From: Pterobdella sp. o SKG-2022 | Taxonomy: Eukaryota > Annelida > Clitellata > Hirudinida > Piscicolidae | Length of the DNA: 64,000 nt | Assembly (NCBI GenBank): GCA_964035795.1 | Contig: OZ038324.1 | Coordinates: forward strand, 4,336,680-4,400,679 | Direction of reading: 5' to 3' | Shown: positions 53,143-64,000 of the stretch, one piece after another | How positions within the stretch are numbered: position 1 is the stretch's first letter | Layout: every line of letters starts with the position of its first letter | Made by a program: the position numbers and the translations under genes | Notes under the pieces: generated by a model | What the model saw: the letters and a program-made list of their open reading frames with translations, nothing else | What the model was told of the DNA's origin: nothing | Database searches by the model: none

Positions 53143-53618
53143 TTCATCTATTTTTAGATTTTAAAACTTCTTAAAAGCTTTGTACTATTTAAAATTTAAA
53201 TAAGAAATTTTCTATAGAAACAGTGATGTGCTATCTAAAAAAGATATTTATGTGGAAAAATTGTTTTCAAAAATCGAAAAAGCCATCAATTAAAAGTTTA
53301 TTTTAGATAAGATAATTTGATCAATCATTAAAACCAAACGATTAACCATTAATAAAGAAACGTGGGTTGAAACGAATGAAAGCTCAAACTAAATCACGGT
53401 TTTCTAATATACATATATATACCCAACCCTACAAGTTTGAATTCAATAAAGCTTAGAGATTCAATAATCGAACAAGTTCTAATGGTGGTTTTATCTGTAA
53501 AGGCCACAAGTTTATAATTTAGTAGTTTAAACTAATCATTTTTGCCACTACTGGCAAACGAGAGTAAACTGTATTGTAGAAAATAAATTTTTGGACTGCT
53601 GATAATGATAAAAACAAA
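53143..53618. promoter_or_regulatory. LRRC23 / fibulin head-to-head intergenic region
   Basis: 476 bp between divergent starts. AT-rich; TATATATAC near 53408 is TATA-like, but its use is unproven. Confidence 0.4.
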
Positions 53619-56600
53619 ATGAATTCAGAATTTAAAGTGATTTTTTTTGTTTTTTTCCTTCTTCCTTTATCATCAGGTGATTTAATTTTTAAACAACCTT
53701 TAAATAAAAAAAAATTTTTTTAATTAAAACATATATTAAAAAAACAAAACTTCAATTTTTAATCTACTGTTAGTTTTTTTTAAATTTGAAAGATAATTCA
53801 CAAAAACACAAGCTAAATAGTTGCTTTTTTGTATAATACTACAAGTTAATAATTATAAGACCCGTTTTCAATGATCCGATATAACCCCGTTTTAATGTTG
53901 AGTATATTTTGAGAAGCATAAAAATATCAGTTTGCAGATAAGATGTTTCTAAATTGTGGATATTTCTATTATTAAGCAATCAAAGCCCATATTCCTACAA
54001 CTAAGTTAACCAAAACAGTTATAAGTTCTGCTCAGACGTCGATATGAAAGATATATTTATGTTTATTGGGGTTTTTTATAGATATTTTTATAGTAACACT
54101 CATTGCTTTTTTTATTTATATTTAATTAATTTTTTATTTTAATTTGCTTTATTCTTCTACCGCACTCTAACCCTCGCATTTATCCATGCTTATTTTTCAC
54201 TCGTGAATTTAACGATAAAAGAGGATTTATTATTGATTATTTCAGAACAAAGTTAAAATATTAATTTCAAAGGCTAAATGATATAGCGAGCAAAAAACTA
54301 ACATAATACATAAAACAAACAACCAAATAATGATTACAATGAATATAACTACATCATCCTACCACTTACACACGCATCTATCATTTGATCACTGCAGAAT
54401 CATCAATGATATTTTATACTATTCTTTCTATGAATCATTTGATATATTCCAATCAGGTTTCAGCACACTGGAACAAAGACACTGTTGTGAGATAGGTAAG
54501 AAATGGTTTGAAGACAACAAAGGATTATGCCCCACACATCCACTTTACCCTCATTACTTCCCACCCACCAACCCGTTCTCCCCTCCCCAACCAATCAATG
54601 CTTGTCTAGTCTCTTTGGAAATATGCTGCTCTGACCAGCAACGTAAACACAGTTGTAGAATAGCTAAAAAAGCAGCAATGGTAGCTAAAACATGTAGTTT
54701 ATCCTTGCTTAGAAGAAAGTTTAGAGGTCTTATGATTTCCAACGGGGCTGGGGTGGATATTAAGGTTGGTGAGATCAGTTTCTTAATGTTTACACATGCT
54801 TTGAAACACTTCAAACAATTGAAAACCTTCAAATTGAAAGTTTGAATAATTAGTGTGACCATTCAAACTTGTTGTCAAGCATTCAAGGTTGTTTGACAAT
54901 CAACTTGTGATTAACGTTATAATTTTATAGAATAAAAACAAATACAAAATAACTGTATATCAGGTGTTAGAGACCATTTGTTAAACAAAAAATATTGTGA
55001 ATCGTTCTCGAGAAACAAAAACAAATTTTGGAGTGTTTAAAAATAATTATACATATTAAATGTATATGGAAAAAGTTATAATTATTGAAACTATAAATTA
55101 TAATTTAATTATGAATAATAAGTTTTTTTTTAACTAACAAATAAATAAACTTAATTTTTATTGTTATGGCACAAATAAAAAAAGAAAAATGATTAATTAC
55201 AAAAGAATCATAAAATAAATCTAAAAATAGCCATTATTCAGTTCAACACAAGCGATACAACTTAAAAACCACAAAAACATTTGAGAAACATAATCCTACG
55301 TTTAATCCGATACGGATTTTTTATGCTCGCTTCATACTTTTGTAACTATCTGTTAAATATCGGTAGTTATCTCCTGAAAAAGCTAATAAAAATTCATAAG
55401 AACCGATTTAAGTCAGACAATATACACCTTAAGAATGACTTGGTATGCGAGACTAAAAAATGCCTCATTACAAGACATTGAACAAAATTTTTGTTGGACA
55501 AAATGTTACGTCCCAACGGATTATAAACGCTATTCAAATGCAAGGGTTAAGCTTGTGTATTGTTCGAGACATGGGTTGAGACGTGACGTCATATACTCAT
55601 TTTATGCACAGAATTATATAATTAAAGCCATATTTTTGAGTCGAATCGGTAGTTGAGAGATTTTTTATGGCCGGTGTTGTTTATATTGGAATCAATGCTA
55701 AACTGGATTTTTGCACTCAGCACATTAACTATATCAAACCATCTAGCGGCGATTAGAGATATTTTTAACATTAATGTTTTTTACCTAAAAGGTCCTATTA
55801 GAAGCTAAAAAAAAGCTTTTGATAAGAAAATAAAAAATAGCCTTAGATTCATGGACGATGGAGGAAGATGATATACATTCTACAGTAAAATCTATTATCT
55901 TACTATTAACTGTTTATTGGACTTTTTTAACAATCTTTAACACGTCTCATTTCCTTTGTTTCAAACTCGCAAAATTTAAAAAAATTAAAAATAAACCTGT
56001 TTTAGCTATACGCAGATAGTAAGGTACTTGAATTTGCTCTTGGTTATGTAAGGTCTATATAAAAGCTATAATATAGAATATATTATATAGTGTTATATGA
56101 AAGAAATAGACTATATATTATTAGTATTATTATTAATATTTTTATAGTGCACAGTTATCAATTCAAAATTGCTTCAGAGGCGCTCAAGGCTTGTAAGAGG
56201 TTATGACTGGAAATGTTTATGGTATAAGTGAGTTTTCAAAAGTTTGCGAAAGTTCATGAGAGAAGGCGATGAGCGCAAGTTAGAAGGAAGTGAATTCCAC
56301 AGACGTTGAACCTGGTGAGAAAAAGAGCGACTAGTAAACAAGCCTGAAGAGACAGGTTGATGAAGCTGGAGATCAGAGTGCAAGGATCTGAGTGGTTGAC
56401 GTGTGTGTCTGATTGACAAAAGATCAAAAAGATAAGCAGGTTGTTCAAGCTTGAGAGTGCATGCAATGAGCCAAAGTAATTTAAACTTGCATCTTTGGAA
56501 GACAGGTAGCCAGTGCAAACGATCAAGACAGTCACTAGAAGAGCTGAAATAATCAGCTTGAAGAACCGTCTTGGCCGCGCGGTTTTGGAGGGCTTGAAGT

Positions 56601-59600
56601 TTGCATAAAAGATAGTTTGGCTGCCCGCAAAGGAGAGAATTACAGTAGTCCAATCTGGAAAGAACTAGTGAGATAAAGAGGGCATTAGCAGTGGAAAGAG
56701 GTAAGAATTTGCGTACTTGTTTTATGGCATAGATATGGAAATTGGAAGAATCGATTATTTAAGAAATAAAGTGAGCAAAGTTCAAATTTGAAGCTAAGGT
56801 GACACCTAAGATTTTGAGCTTGGAAGATATAGGAAGTGTGGTGCTGTCAAGAGTTACCACAAAAGGGAGATTGTATTTTGCTAAAAGACGAGAGCTGCCG
56901 ACAAACATCACCTCACTCTTAGTAGGGTTTAGTTTTAGTTGGCTTTGGCAAAACCAGGAGTTAGAGCGGAAAGACCACTGGATAATTTAAGGAGAGTGGG
57001 GCTAGGATCTGGGTGAGAGACTCCGGTGAAAAAAGTGATGTCATCAGCGAACTGGTGAAAAAGCAAGTCGTGCTGTACAATAATGCTACACATGGGTGAT
57101 GTATAAAGAGAGAAAAAGATTGGTCCCAGAACGGAGCCCTGCGGCACGCCTAAGTTGAGTGATGTTAGAGAAGAAGAGAAATTGTCCATTTTAACGAAAT
57201 GAGAACGTTGAGAGAGGTAAGAGCGAAACCAAGAAAGAGCGAGATCAGAAATATTAAAGTGAGTATTCAAAATATCAATTAAGATATTGTGATCGAGAGT
57301 GTCAAAAGCATCAGAAAGGTCTAGCGAAACCGAAACGGCCGCATGTCCAGTAGCGCAGATGTTGCGAAGACTGTCAGTGATACGTAAGAGTGTGGTTTCT
57401 GTTGAGTGGTGCTTGCGATATGCTGATTGGAAAGGATTAAAATTAGGAGATGATGAAACGTGAGAAGTTATTCTGGAAAGAACGAGTCTTTCGATAATTT
57501 TTGAAATGGTGCTCAAGTTAGAAATAGGGCGGTAGTTCGAAGGAATGGTAGGGTCCAAATTGCCTTTCTTAAGCAAAGGGAAAACTTGGGCTGTTTTAAA
57601 GGAGGAGGGAAATATTGATTGTGAAAAAGACAAGTTGGTAAGTTCGGAAATTATTGGAGCAAAGAGGTGAGAAAAGCGTTTAAAGTGGATGTGGGGATTA
57701 AGTCTAATGGAGAAGATTTGTTGGGTAAAGAGCGAATTAGCCTACTCACTTCTTCAATACTGACAATTGAAAAATAAGAAAGTGGTGTTCGATTGTCTGG
57801 TAGAATAGGGTCTGTGCAGCGCGAAATGGACGTTGGCAAAGATTTGTGAATAAGAGCGATTTTCTCTTTAAAAAAGCTACTAAAGGTATTCACAAAATTG
57901 ATAGCTTCTGAAGAGCTGCGTGGCGGAGAAAGAGGAGATCTATGTGGGATGGAGTTGGCAGTTTTCCAAAAAACTTTCGAGTTTGGTTTGACAGATGCAA
58001 GCACGTTGTTAAAATACTCAGCACGGGATTTAAAAATGAGAGCGCGAGCAGTCTTACGAGATTCTCTGAAGGCAGCATAAAAACTGGCTGGAACAGGCTT
58101 GGATGACCTTAACAATAAGGAAACTTTTCTCTCAAGTTTTCGTCTTTTTCTTTTGGCGGCAATGGCGTCAGTGGATAGCTTGTGATGGGAGTGACTGGGG
58201 GCGAAAGATGTGGGTGCGAAAAGGGGCATGGTGGTGGATAGGTGATTGAAAAGAGTTGTTCATTGTTGTAAGAAACTCTTCAACTGAAACATCAGAAAGG
58301 TTAGTTAATGTATTATGAGTATGTCTGAGATCTTTCTCGAAGACACCATCATCAAAGTTTTCAAAGGAGCGGGAAATTAAAATGCGAGGGGGAAAGGGAG
58401 GAGGAGCGAGGTTGAGACTGCATAAAATAAGATGGTGATCGGAGTCAAAAATTTCTCTGCCGATTTCTTGTATGAGCTGACTGTTAGGTTTTGGAATAAT
58501 GATGAGGTCAAGGATGTTACCAAGTCTGTGGGTGGGGAAGTCTATGTGCTGGACCAGCTCGAGTTCACGTAAAAGAGCACTAAGCGAGTTGTCATGAGAC
58601 GTACAATTTGGGGTGTTGAAATTGCCGGTGTTTGGAGGACGCTAGATCACCGATAGAAACAAACAGTGTGACGAAAAAGACACTTTGGCTGTCAATGATT
58701 CAAAAGAAAAGTGTGACGGAGATTTAATGGCATCCAATCTAATGGAGTTTCTAGAAAGTACAGAAATACCTCCACCTCGTTTACCAATGGGTTGGTGTGA
58801 GTGCAAAACATGAAAGCGTTTTCAGGAATCCAAGTTTCCGTCAAAGCAATAATGTCAAGTTTAAGAGAAAGGATAGTATCGAGTATAATAGAAGATTTAC
58901 TACGAGTAGACCTAGGATTGAGAAGAGCGAATTTAGTAGACAAAGGTACATTGTGGACTTTAGGATGAGAGGCCTACCGTCATTCCCAAGCCGTACGTCC
59001 CATCTTGAGTCGCACTTGTTGTCTATAAAGGCGACAAGAAGAGGATGTTGTGACGTGGTCATGACAAGAGCGCTTTGATTTAAAGCATGGAACACAAAAG
59101 GAAGGAGAGGTTTTAGGGTAGTTGTGAGACGAATGGTCTTTGCCGCAGTGCTCACATACTCTAGGATTTTGGCACAGATATTTTATGACCATAAGTCTGA
59201 CAATTCAGACATCTAGTTGGATGGATGCGAAAGTGGAAAGGGAATCTACCAAAAGAGAGATGTACATTCTTGGACTTGTTCAGCATGGGTAAAACATTAC
59301 TTGGAATTTGGATAAGCCAGTCACGAATAGAAGGGTTTCGTGCGTTGGGCCTGTGCCTAAAGGCACGGAAAGCGCTGGAATCAACAGATGGAAAGAGGAG
59401 ATTGAAAGAGGTTTCAAGTTCCTCATTAGTAACCCATGTCGGTAGACCCAAGACAGTGGTTGTTGGATTCAAAAGAACTGGGTCGTGGAGGCGTATGTTG
59501 GGAAGAGAAGGAAAAGTTTGGCATTCTTGAGTGAATCAGCAGAGTCAGCTTCTCAGACAACAGCATCAGTAGACTCTCGAACATTCTTAGGAAAAGATTT

Positions 59601-62600
59601 AAAGGCTTGTTGTGAAAAGTTGATGAACAAAACCAATCTTCTGCACAATTGACTGGGAGTCTCACCTGTGGTTGAGATAACTTTGGTGGAATATTTAATA
59701 ATGGGTGGGGTTTTTTTAATAGAGGGGATTTTATGTTGGATGGGGAAGAGTAAGTGTGAACTTTTGTTAGTGGATGGATGAGAGAGGGTGTGCATGTTTT
59801 TTGATTTGACAATAGTGCTGTAAGTAGATTGAGATGAGTTAGTAGTAAGAATAGATGTGGTTGAATTGGTTGGTGTGAATGATTCTAGGGAAATTAATGA
59901 TGGAAAATTATTAATTGAACTAAGAGATGAAGTGGTTGTAAAAGCAGAAAGTGAAGAGGTTGCAGTTGTCTTGCTTGTAGATAAAGTTGAAGAAGTTGTT
60001 GAAGCTGAGGTTGATGAAGATGAAGTAGTAATAGGAGATGAACTAGTCGAAAAGGTGGTTGAAGTTGAACTAGTCGAAGAGGTGGTTGAAGTTGAACTAG
60101 TCGAAGAGGTGGTTGAAGATGAACTAGTTGATGAACTATATATGACATTAATAAAATTTGTAAGCCAAAAATTTATAGAATTAAAATATTTTTACACAAC
60201 ATAATGAAAATTTTTGACACGATGTTTTTTTTTATACATTTCATCATTAACATGCTTTTGAGAGGGGATTTTCTGTAGGTTAAGAAGTAATGAGATTGAT
60301 AGCCAAAACTAATTTGTAACAAATTGTTACCTCTCCACTTTGTGATAAATATCTTGTTAGCACAATAAAATCTTTAACCAATGACGTTTCATTCTATGAT
60401 GAACTATAATTGATGTCTGATAATATTTAATAAGAGTACATCAATTTTAAAAATTCTCTACTGTTCTAATGGGTAATGGCTAATGAAAACTACGGTAAAA
60501 ATAAAAGCTCTCCTTTTAGCTATTTTTGCTCAATAAATGTACTAAATTTTTCCCATAAATTGGCGTTGAAGACTGTTGATAAAGCCCTGATGTTTTATAT
60601 TCAATAGAAAACCTCTTCTCAATAGATTAAACGATTTGAGAATTTTGATACTATTTCTAATGTCGAAAATCTTTCAAAGTGGTGGTTTAGAAACTCTTGA
60701 AGTTCTCTCTCTCAATAGATATTCATACAAACGGTTACAGATTGAAATGCATGAAAAAATTACAATTACACACAGCACAGATAACATTGAATCCTAAAAA
60801 TATATATAACTTTTCTACGAACATATAGAATTAAAACAAATAGAAAAAATGTAATTGTAATGAATACATACATATGAGATTTCCATTAAACAGAAAAATT
60901 CAATTTTATTAAATAAAACATACTTAATTGTATTAAATAAAACATATTCAATTGTATTAAATACGAAAAATAAAAAACTGTGTTAAATACAAGAAAACTC
61001 ATTTTCACTATTTAAAGCATCTTTAATTGTATTGATAGCAGGAATATAAAACTATATTTAATACAAACATATAGAAACCTCTTTGAGGCTAAAAAATGGT
61101 ATTGAATACGGAAAACATTCATTTGTATAAAATACAAACACATACAAAATGGCACCAAACCCAAACACATGTAATTGTGGCCTAGAAACTTTTGAAGTCA
61201 ATGCCTCTATAGGGCTTTTCATGGTTCTAATTACAACACAGGAATGCTGTAACTGCTGCAGACTGGGGATGCAGGCGGCTGAGAAGAATTCAAGCTGCTT
61301 GACTCTCCATCACTCTCCCTTGTACTCAAACCAATGCAAGAAAACATACAGATCTTGTTGTCTCAGCCAACTCAACAGAACCAAACACATCAACCAATCA
61401 GACGTGCAGAAAACTCAAGGTTATGATAAACATCCCACCAGCAATATGAACAAAAGGCAATATCATAATAAATATCATGGCTATGGTTTCCTTCCGGACA
61501 AAACAAATATCCGCAGACCAAGCTACACCAGTGAGAACAAAAAGAAGTACAACTCCATGTACGACTACACCAGTGCTGATGATGATACCAGTGAAGGTGT
61601 GGGTTAAAAACTATTTTTTATTAATATGCAAATATCTTGTTGATTGTGTGGGTGTATGTTAGTATGACATCTTGTTTTTCATCAGTGTGAAGAATATTCT
61701 GCTATTGTTTTTCAAAAATCCTGTCCTTCTTTTTGATACATGTCTTAAAATAATCAATGTGTTTTCGAGCAAATACAACAACTAAGTGCTTCCATATATT
61801 GACTTTAACTCCTAGCAGTATGGTTGTTCCCACATCTAGAAAACTGACAAGGTTATCGTTGCAATTGTTCGCTTTATAGTGCTTTAATTGATCAAAGCGA
61901 GATGTCCCATGAACATCACAGCAATAAGAATTTGTGATGATTGGCGTTCAAATACTAGCAGAGATAAACATGCTTTTATGTATATAATCAAAATTTTTTT
62001 TTGCTCACTCTTGTGCCAGTCAGTGACAAAAAGTTTTTTTGATAAAAAGCCTTAATATGTATTTTTAGATAAACTTTCATTTTTCCGGATTTTTGATCTC
62101 CAACTGTATCATGTTTTAAGCTATTGGTTTACAAATATGTTGATATTCCGCAGCCGAGTGTTACCACCCTTGTCCCCCTTCTTTCAAATGCATCCGGGAC
62201 AAGCGTTACAGGCCAGTTTGTGTGCGTGTCAGTAACTATAACGGTCTCAACAACACTCCAGCACCACCACCATCATCCTCTTCTTCTTCATTATCATCTT
62301 CTGCATCTTCGCCATCATTATCACCAACATCTACGATTGAAGACAGTTCAGAAAGCATCGATTCAAGCATCGATAAGGACTTCCAGATTGCTACAAAAAA
62401 TGATGTAAACGACGATGAAAGCGATGAGAAAGAGGAAGAAAATGGACATGAATATGGGAAGAAGGGTTGTGAGGAGGGTTTTGTTTTAGACAAAGAGACT
62501 CAAGAATGCATAGGTTTGAATCAAATTTATAACCCACTCAAAATGTTATTAAAACCTCCTTAAAAAAATTAAAAATTCTATTATGATTATTATTTTTTTT

Positions 62601-63742
62601 ATTATTTTTATTTTATAAATTTTAAAACCATATAAGTCTTATTTAAAAAATAAAAATCGTTCATAATTTGATAAACGTTTGATAAATATATTTATGGTTA
62701 TCGTTACTAGCACTTTCATGAAAGTCTGTCGTTAAAAGTATTTAATCTTGATTAATAGAGGCACTGATAAGATTCAAAAAACTTGGGAGTTTTGGTAACT
62801 GAAGATAAATTTAATCTATTTAAAAATAATTTCAATTTGATTTTTTCAAAAGCCAAACCGTAAAATGAATATAATTTCAGAACACTGGAATTTAATTTCA
62901 ATTTAAAAATACATGCTCGTTCTCGTTTAAAATTGCAACAAAGTTTTAATTCAATATAAGGTGTTTTTTGAATTTAACCATTTGCTATTATCCCTAATTT
63001 ATTCATTCATTGTCTTTTTATACATCTGATGTATAATTGTGATTTCGAAGCTTGAATTAATCTCATGATGAGAAAACCCTGTTCAAAATTACCAATCAAT
63101 GTTTGACAATGAACTTATCAATTACTTGATAATGTGAGTTCGCCTTGCATAAAAGTATCTTAAATAGAACAAAAATTTTAGATTTTTCTCATTTATAAAT
63201 GTGATAATGATACATATAAACCACCAAGTCTTGAGATAACCCATATAAAAACAACTAACAAATGAAATCATTATAGAACACATTATCCTCTGACGCACAC
63301 ATAAACACATGATACTTTAAACCAACACTTACACATATATGGAATCTTTTCAGAGAGATATCTTTTCAACACACATGTTCAGACACTAAATATAAATTTC
63401 TATGGCATTATGAAACATCCCAATCTCAAATTAAAACTACGAGAATATAAGGCATCCTTCAACACCCTTGAAAACAAAATAGAAGATAATAACCCTCTTA
63501 ATTATAACCGTGATATAATAACACACTATCCCGCCTTCAAACCCTTAAGACATCCCCTCACAATGAAACTATGATAATATACAACACCCTCCAACCTACC
63601 CTCAAATTTCTAACAGACAGGGACGAGTGTGCGGAAGGGCTGTGCAGACAAGATCACATGTCCTGCACCAACACTTGGGGCAGCTACTCTTGTGTGTGTC
63701 AGGAAGGGTTTGTTTTCAACCCTCGCATTCAACTGTGCCAAG
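53619..63742 (+). CDS. FBLN1: fibulin-1-like extracellular matrix protein, 5' part
   Basis: Secreted matrix glycoprotein; the gene continues past the window. Exons seen: 53619-53676 (signal peptide MNSEFKVIFFVFFLLPLSS), 54457 to about 54765, 61242-61596, 62154-62513 and 63617-63742. Exon 2 carries anaphylatoxin-like modules (RHCCEIGKKWFEDNKGLC, LEICCSDQQRKHSC). Exon 3 carries another (ECCNCCRLGMQA, KKTYRSCC), then a Tyr/Lys/Asn-rich region. Exon 4 has AECYHPCPPSFKC, a Ser-rich and then Asp/Glu-rich linker, and the end of an EGF-like unit. Exon 5 is a calcium-binding EGF domain (DRDEC, then CTNTWGSYSCVC with the hydroxylation consensus). Adjoining phases fit. Exon 2's 3' end is chosen at AAG|GTTGGT. 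The intron after exon 2 holds a LINE. Fibulin-2 is a less likely alternative. Confidence 0.87.
56150..60150 (-). mobile_element. CR1/L2-like LINE, near full length, degenerate
   Basis: Minus strand, antisense to fibulin. ORF1: Ser/Thr-rich start (60150-59850), a domain with WVTNEELETSFNLLFP, then zinc knuckles (RCLNCQTYGHK, CEHCGKDHSSHNYP) to about 58980. ORF2: an endonuclease start with KFALLNPRSTRSKSS and IALTETW, an internal gap, then SDHHLILCSL; linker 58229-57651; reverse transcriptase 57633-56935 with LDLSDAFDTLDHN, LGVPQGSVLGPIFF and intact FADDI; and a C-terminal region 56653-56201 (DYCNSLLCGQPN, LWNSLPSNLR). Several frameshifts and the endonuclease gap make it inactive. Confidence 0.88.
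60000..60135. repeat. 27-bp tandem repeat in LINE ORF1 start
   Basis: About three and a half copies of GAAGTTGAACTAGTCGAAGA plus GGTGGTT. On the LINE strand it encodes Ser/Thr repeats. A plus-strand Glu/Val frame (59857-60204) is its shadow. Confidence 0.8.
60526..60570. mobile_element. foldback family B fragment
   Basis: TTTTGCTCAATAAATGTACT followed by AAATTTTTCCCATAAATTGGCG matches the right end of the element at 25211-25382. Confidence 0.55.
60895..61125. repeat. degenerate tandem repeat around TTGTATTAAATAC
   Basis: Several imperfect copies of AATTGTATTAAATA(A/C) spaced 25-40 bp apart, some inverted, immediately upstream of the fibulin exon at 61242. Confidence 0.55.
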
Positions 63743-64000
63743 GTTTCTTTGGAGTATGATGTTGTTGCTTTTTAGAGGGTTTTTGATGTTTTTATTCAGT
63801 TTTCTTTGGTGTTTTTGTTTAGTTTTACGTTTTTAAGTTGTTGTTTAGTGGGGTTTTTTACATGTTATTTAAGTCGCTTCACGTTTGTTCTAGCTTTTAA
63901 GAATTCTATTATTAATTATGAACTTGTAAATTGAAATAATCATTGTTATGTATCGATATTTATGTTTTAAAAACTTTAAAATCCGCCATCAAATCTATTA

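Noticed and set aside
54330..54456. Start codon at 54330 for the fibulin exon
   Set aside because: TTCCAATCAG at 54447-54456 is a good acceptor and joins in phase with a signal-peptide exon at 53619-53676, so the upstream codons are intron.
55281..55656. Two open frames of 66 and 73 codons
   Set aside because: No recognisable domain, no splice support, and they lie in a fibulin intron.
59857..60204. Plus-strand Glu/Val-rich open frame
   Set aside because: It is the complement of the Ser/Thr tandem repeat at the start of the LINE ORF1 on the minus strand.
61149..61241. Start of a separate gene at the ATG near 61149
   Set aside because: The Cys-rich part fits an internal fibulin anaphylatoxin exon with an ACACAG acceptor at 61241; no signal peptide is visible at the ATG.

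Overview
The window is AT-rich nuclear DNA from an animal. It contains spliced metazoan genes with GT-AG introns, long microsatellites, non-LTR retrotransposons of two kinds, a piggyBac relic, a tRNA-derived SINE and palindromic foldback elements. Two cilium genes (CC2D2A, LRRC23), a fibulin and a secreted M14 procarboxypeptidase point to an invertebrate bilaterian. An annelid or other lophotrochozoan is my guess; the species cannot be fixed from sequence alone.

Layout. 1-8.6 kb: a perfect GT tract and gene-poor simple repeats, with a few unassigned exon-like islands. 8.6-20.2 kb (+): a 13-exon procarboxypeptidase whose introns hold a piggyBac relic, a SINE nested in an inverted-repeat element, and two RTE-type LINE copies. 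21.8-26.4 kb (+): PSMC2 (Rpt1), 12 exons. 26.7-30.4 kb (-): PEX12, 7 exons, with an intronless TFIP11-like G-patch gene inside its first intron on the same strand. 30.8-32.7 kb (+): BTB-BACK-kelch gene. 33.3-47.9 kb (-): CC2D2A, at least 37 exons found. 48.4-49.7 kb (-): TMUB-type ubiquitin-like membrane protein. 49.95-50.66 kb (+): thiamine triphosphatase. 50.8-53.1 kb (-): LRRC23. 53.6 kb to beyond the right edge (+): a fibulin-1-like gene carrying a near-full-length CR1/L2-like LINE in an intron.

The gene part is compact. PEX12/kelch, TMUB/THTPA and LRRC23/fibulin are head-to-head pairs 280-480 bp apart. PSMC2/PEX12, kelch/CC2D2A and THTPA/LRRC23 converge with 160-600 bp between stops. The genes serve different functions: proteasome, peroxisome import, splicing, ciliary transition zone, radial spoke, extracellular matrix, and thiamine phosphate metabolism.

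Exon models were assembled by hand from splice sites, reading phase and remembered family sequence, so exact ends in CC2D2A (two gaps and several uncertain junctions) and the unseen 3' part of fibulin are the weakest. No clearly new system was found. The most notable points are the nested TFIP11-like gene, the foldback element families, and the nested mobile elements.
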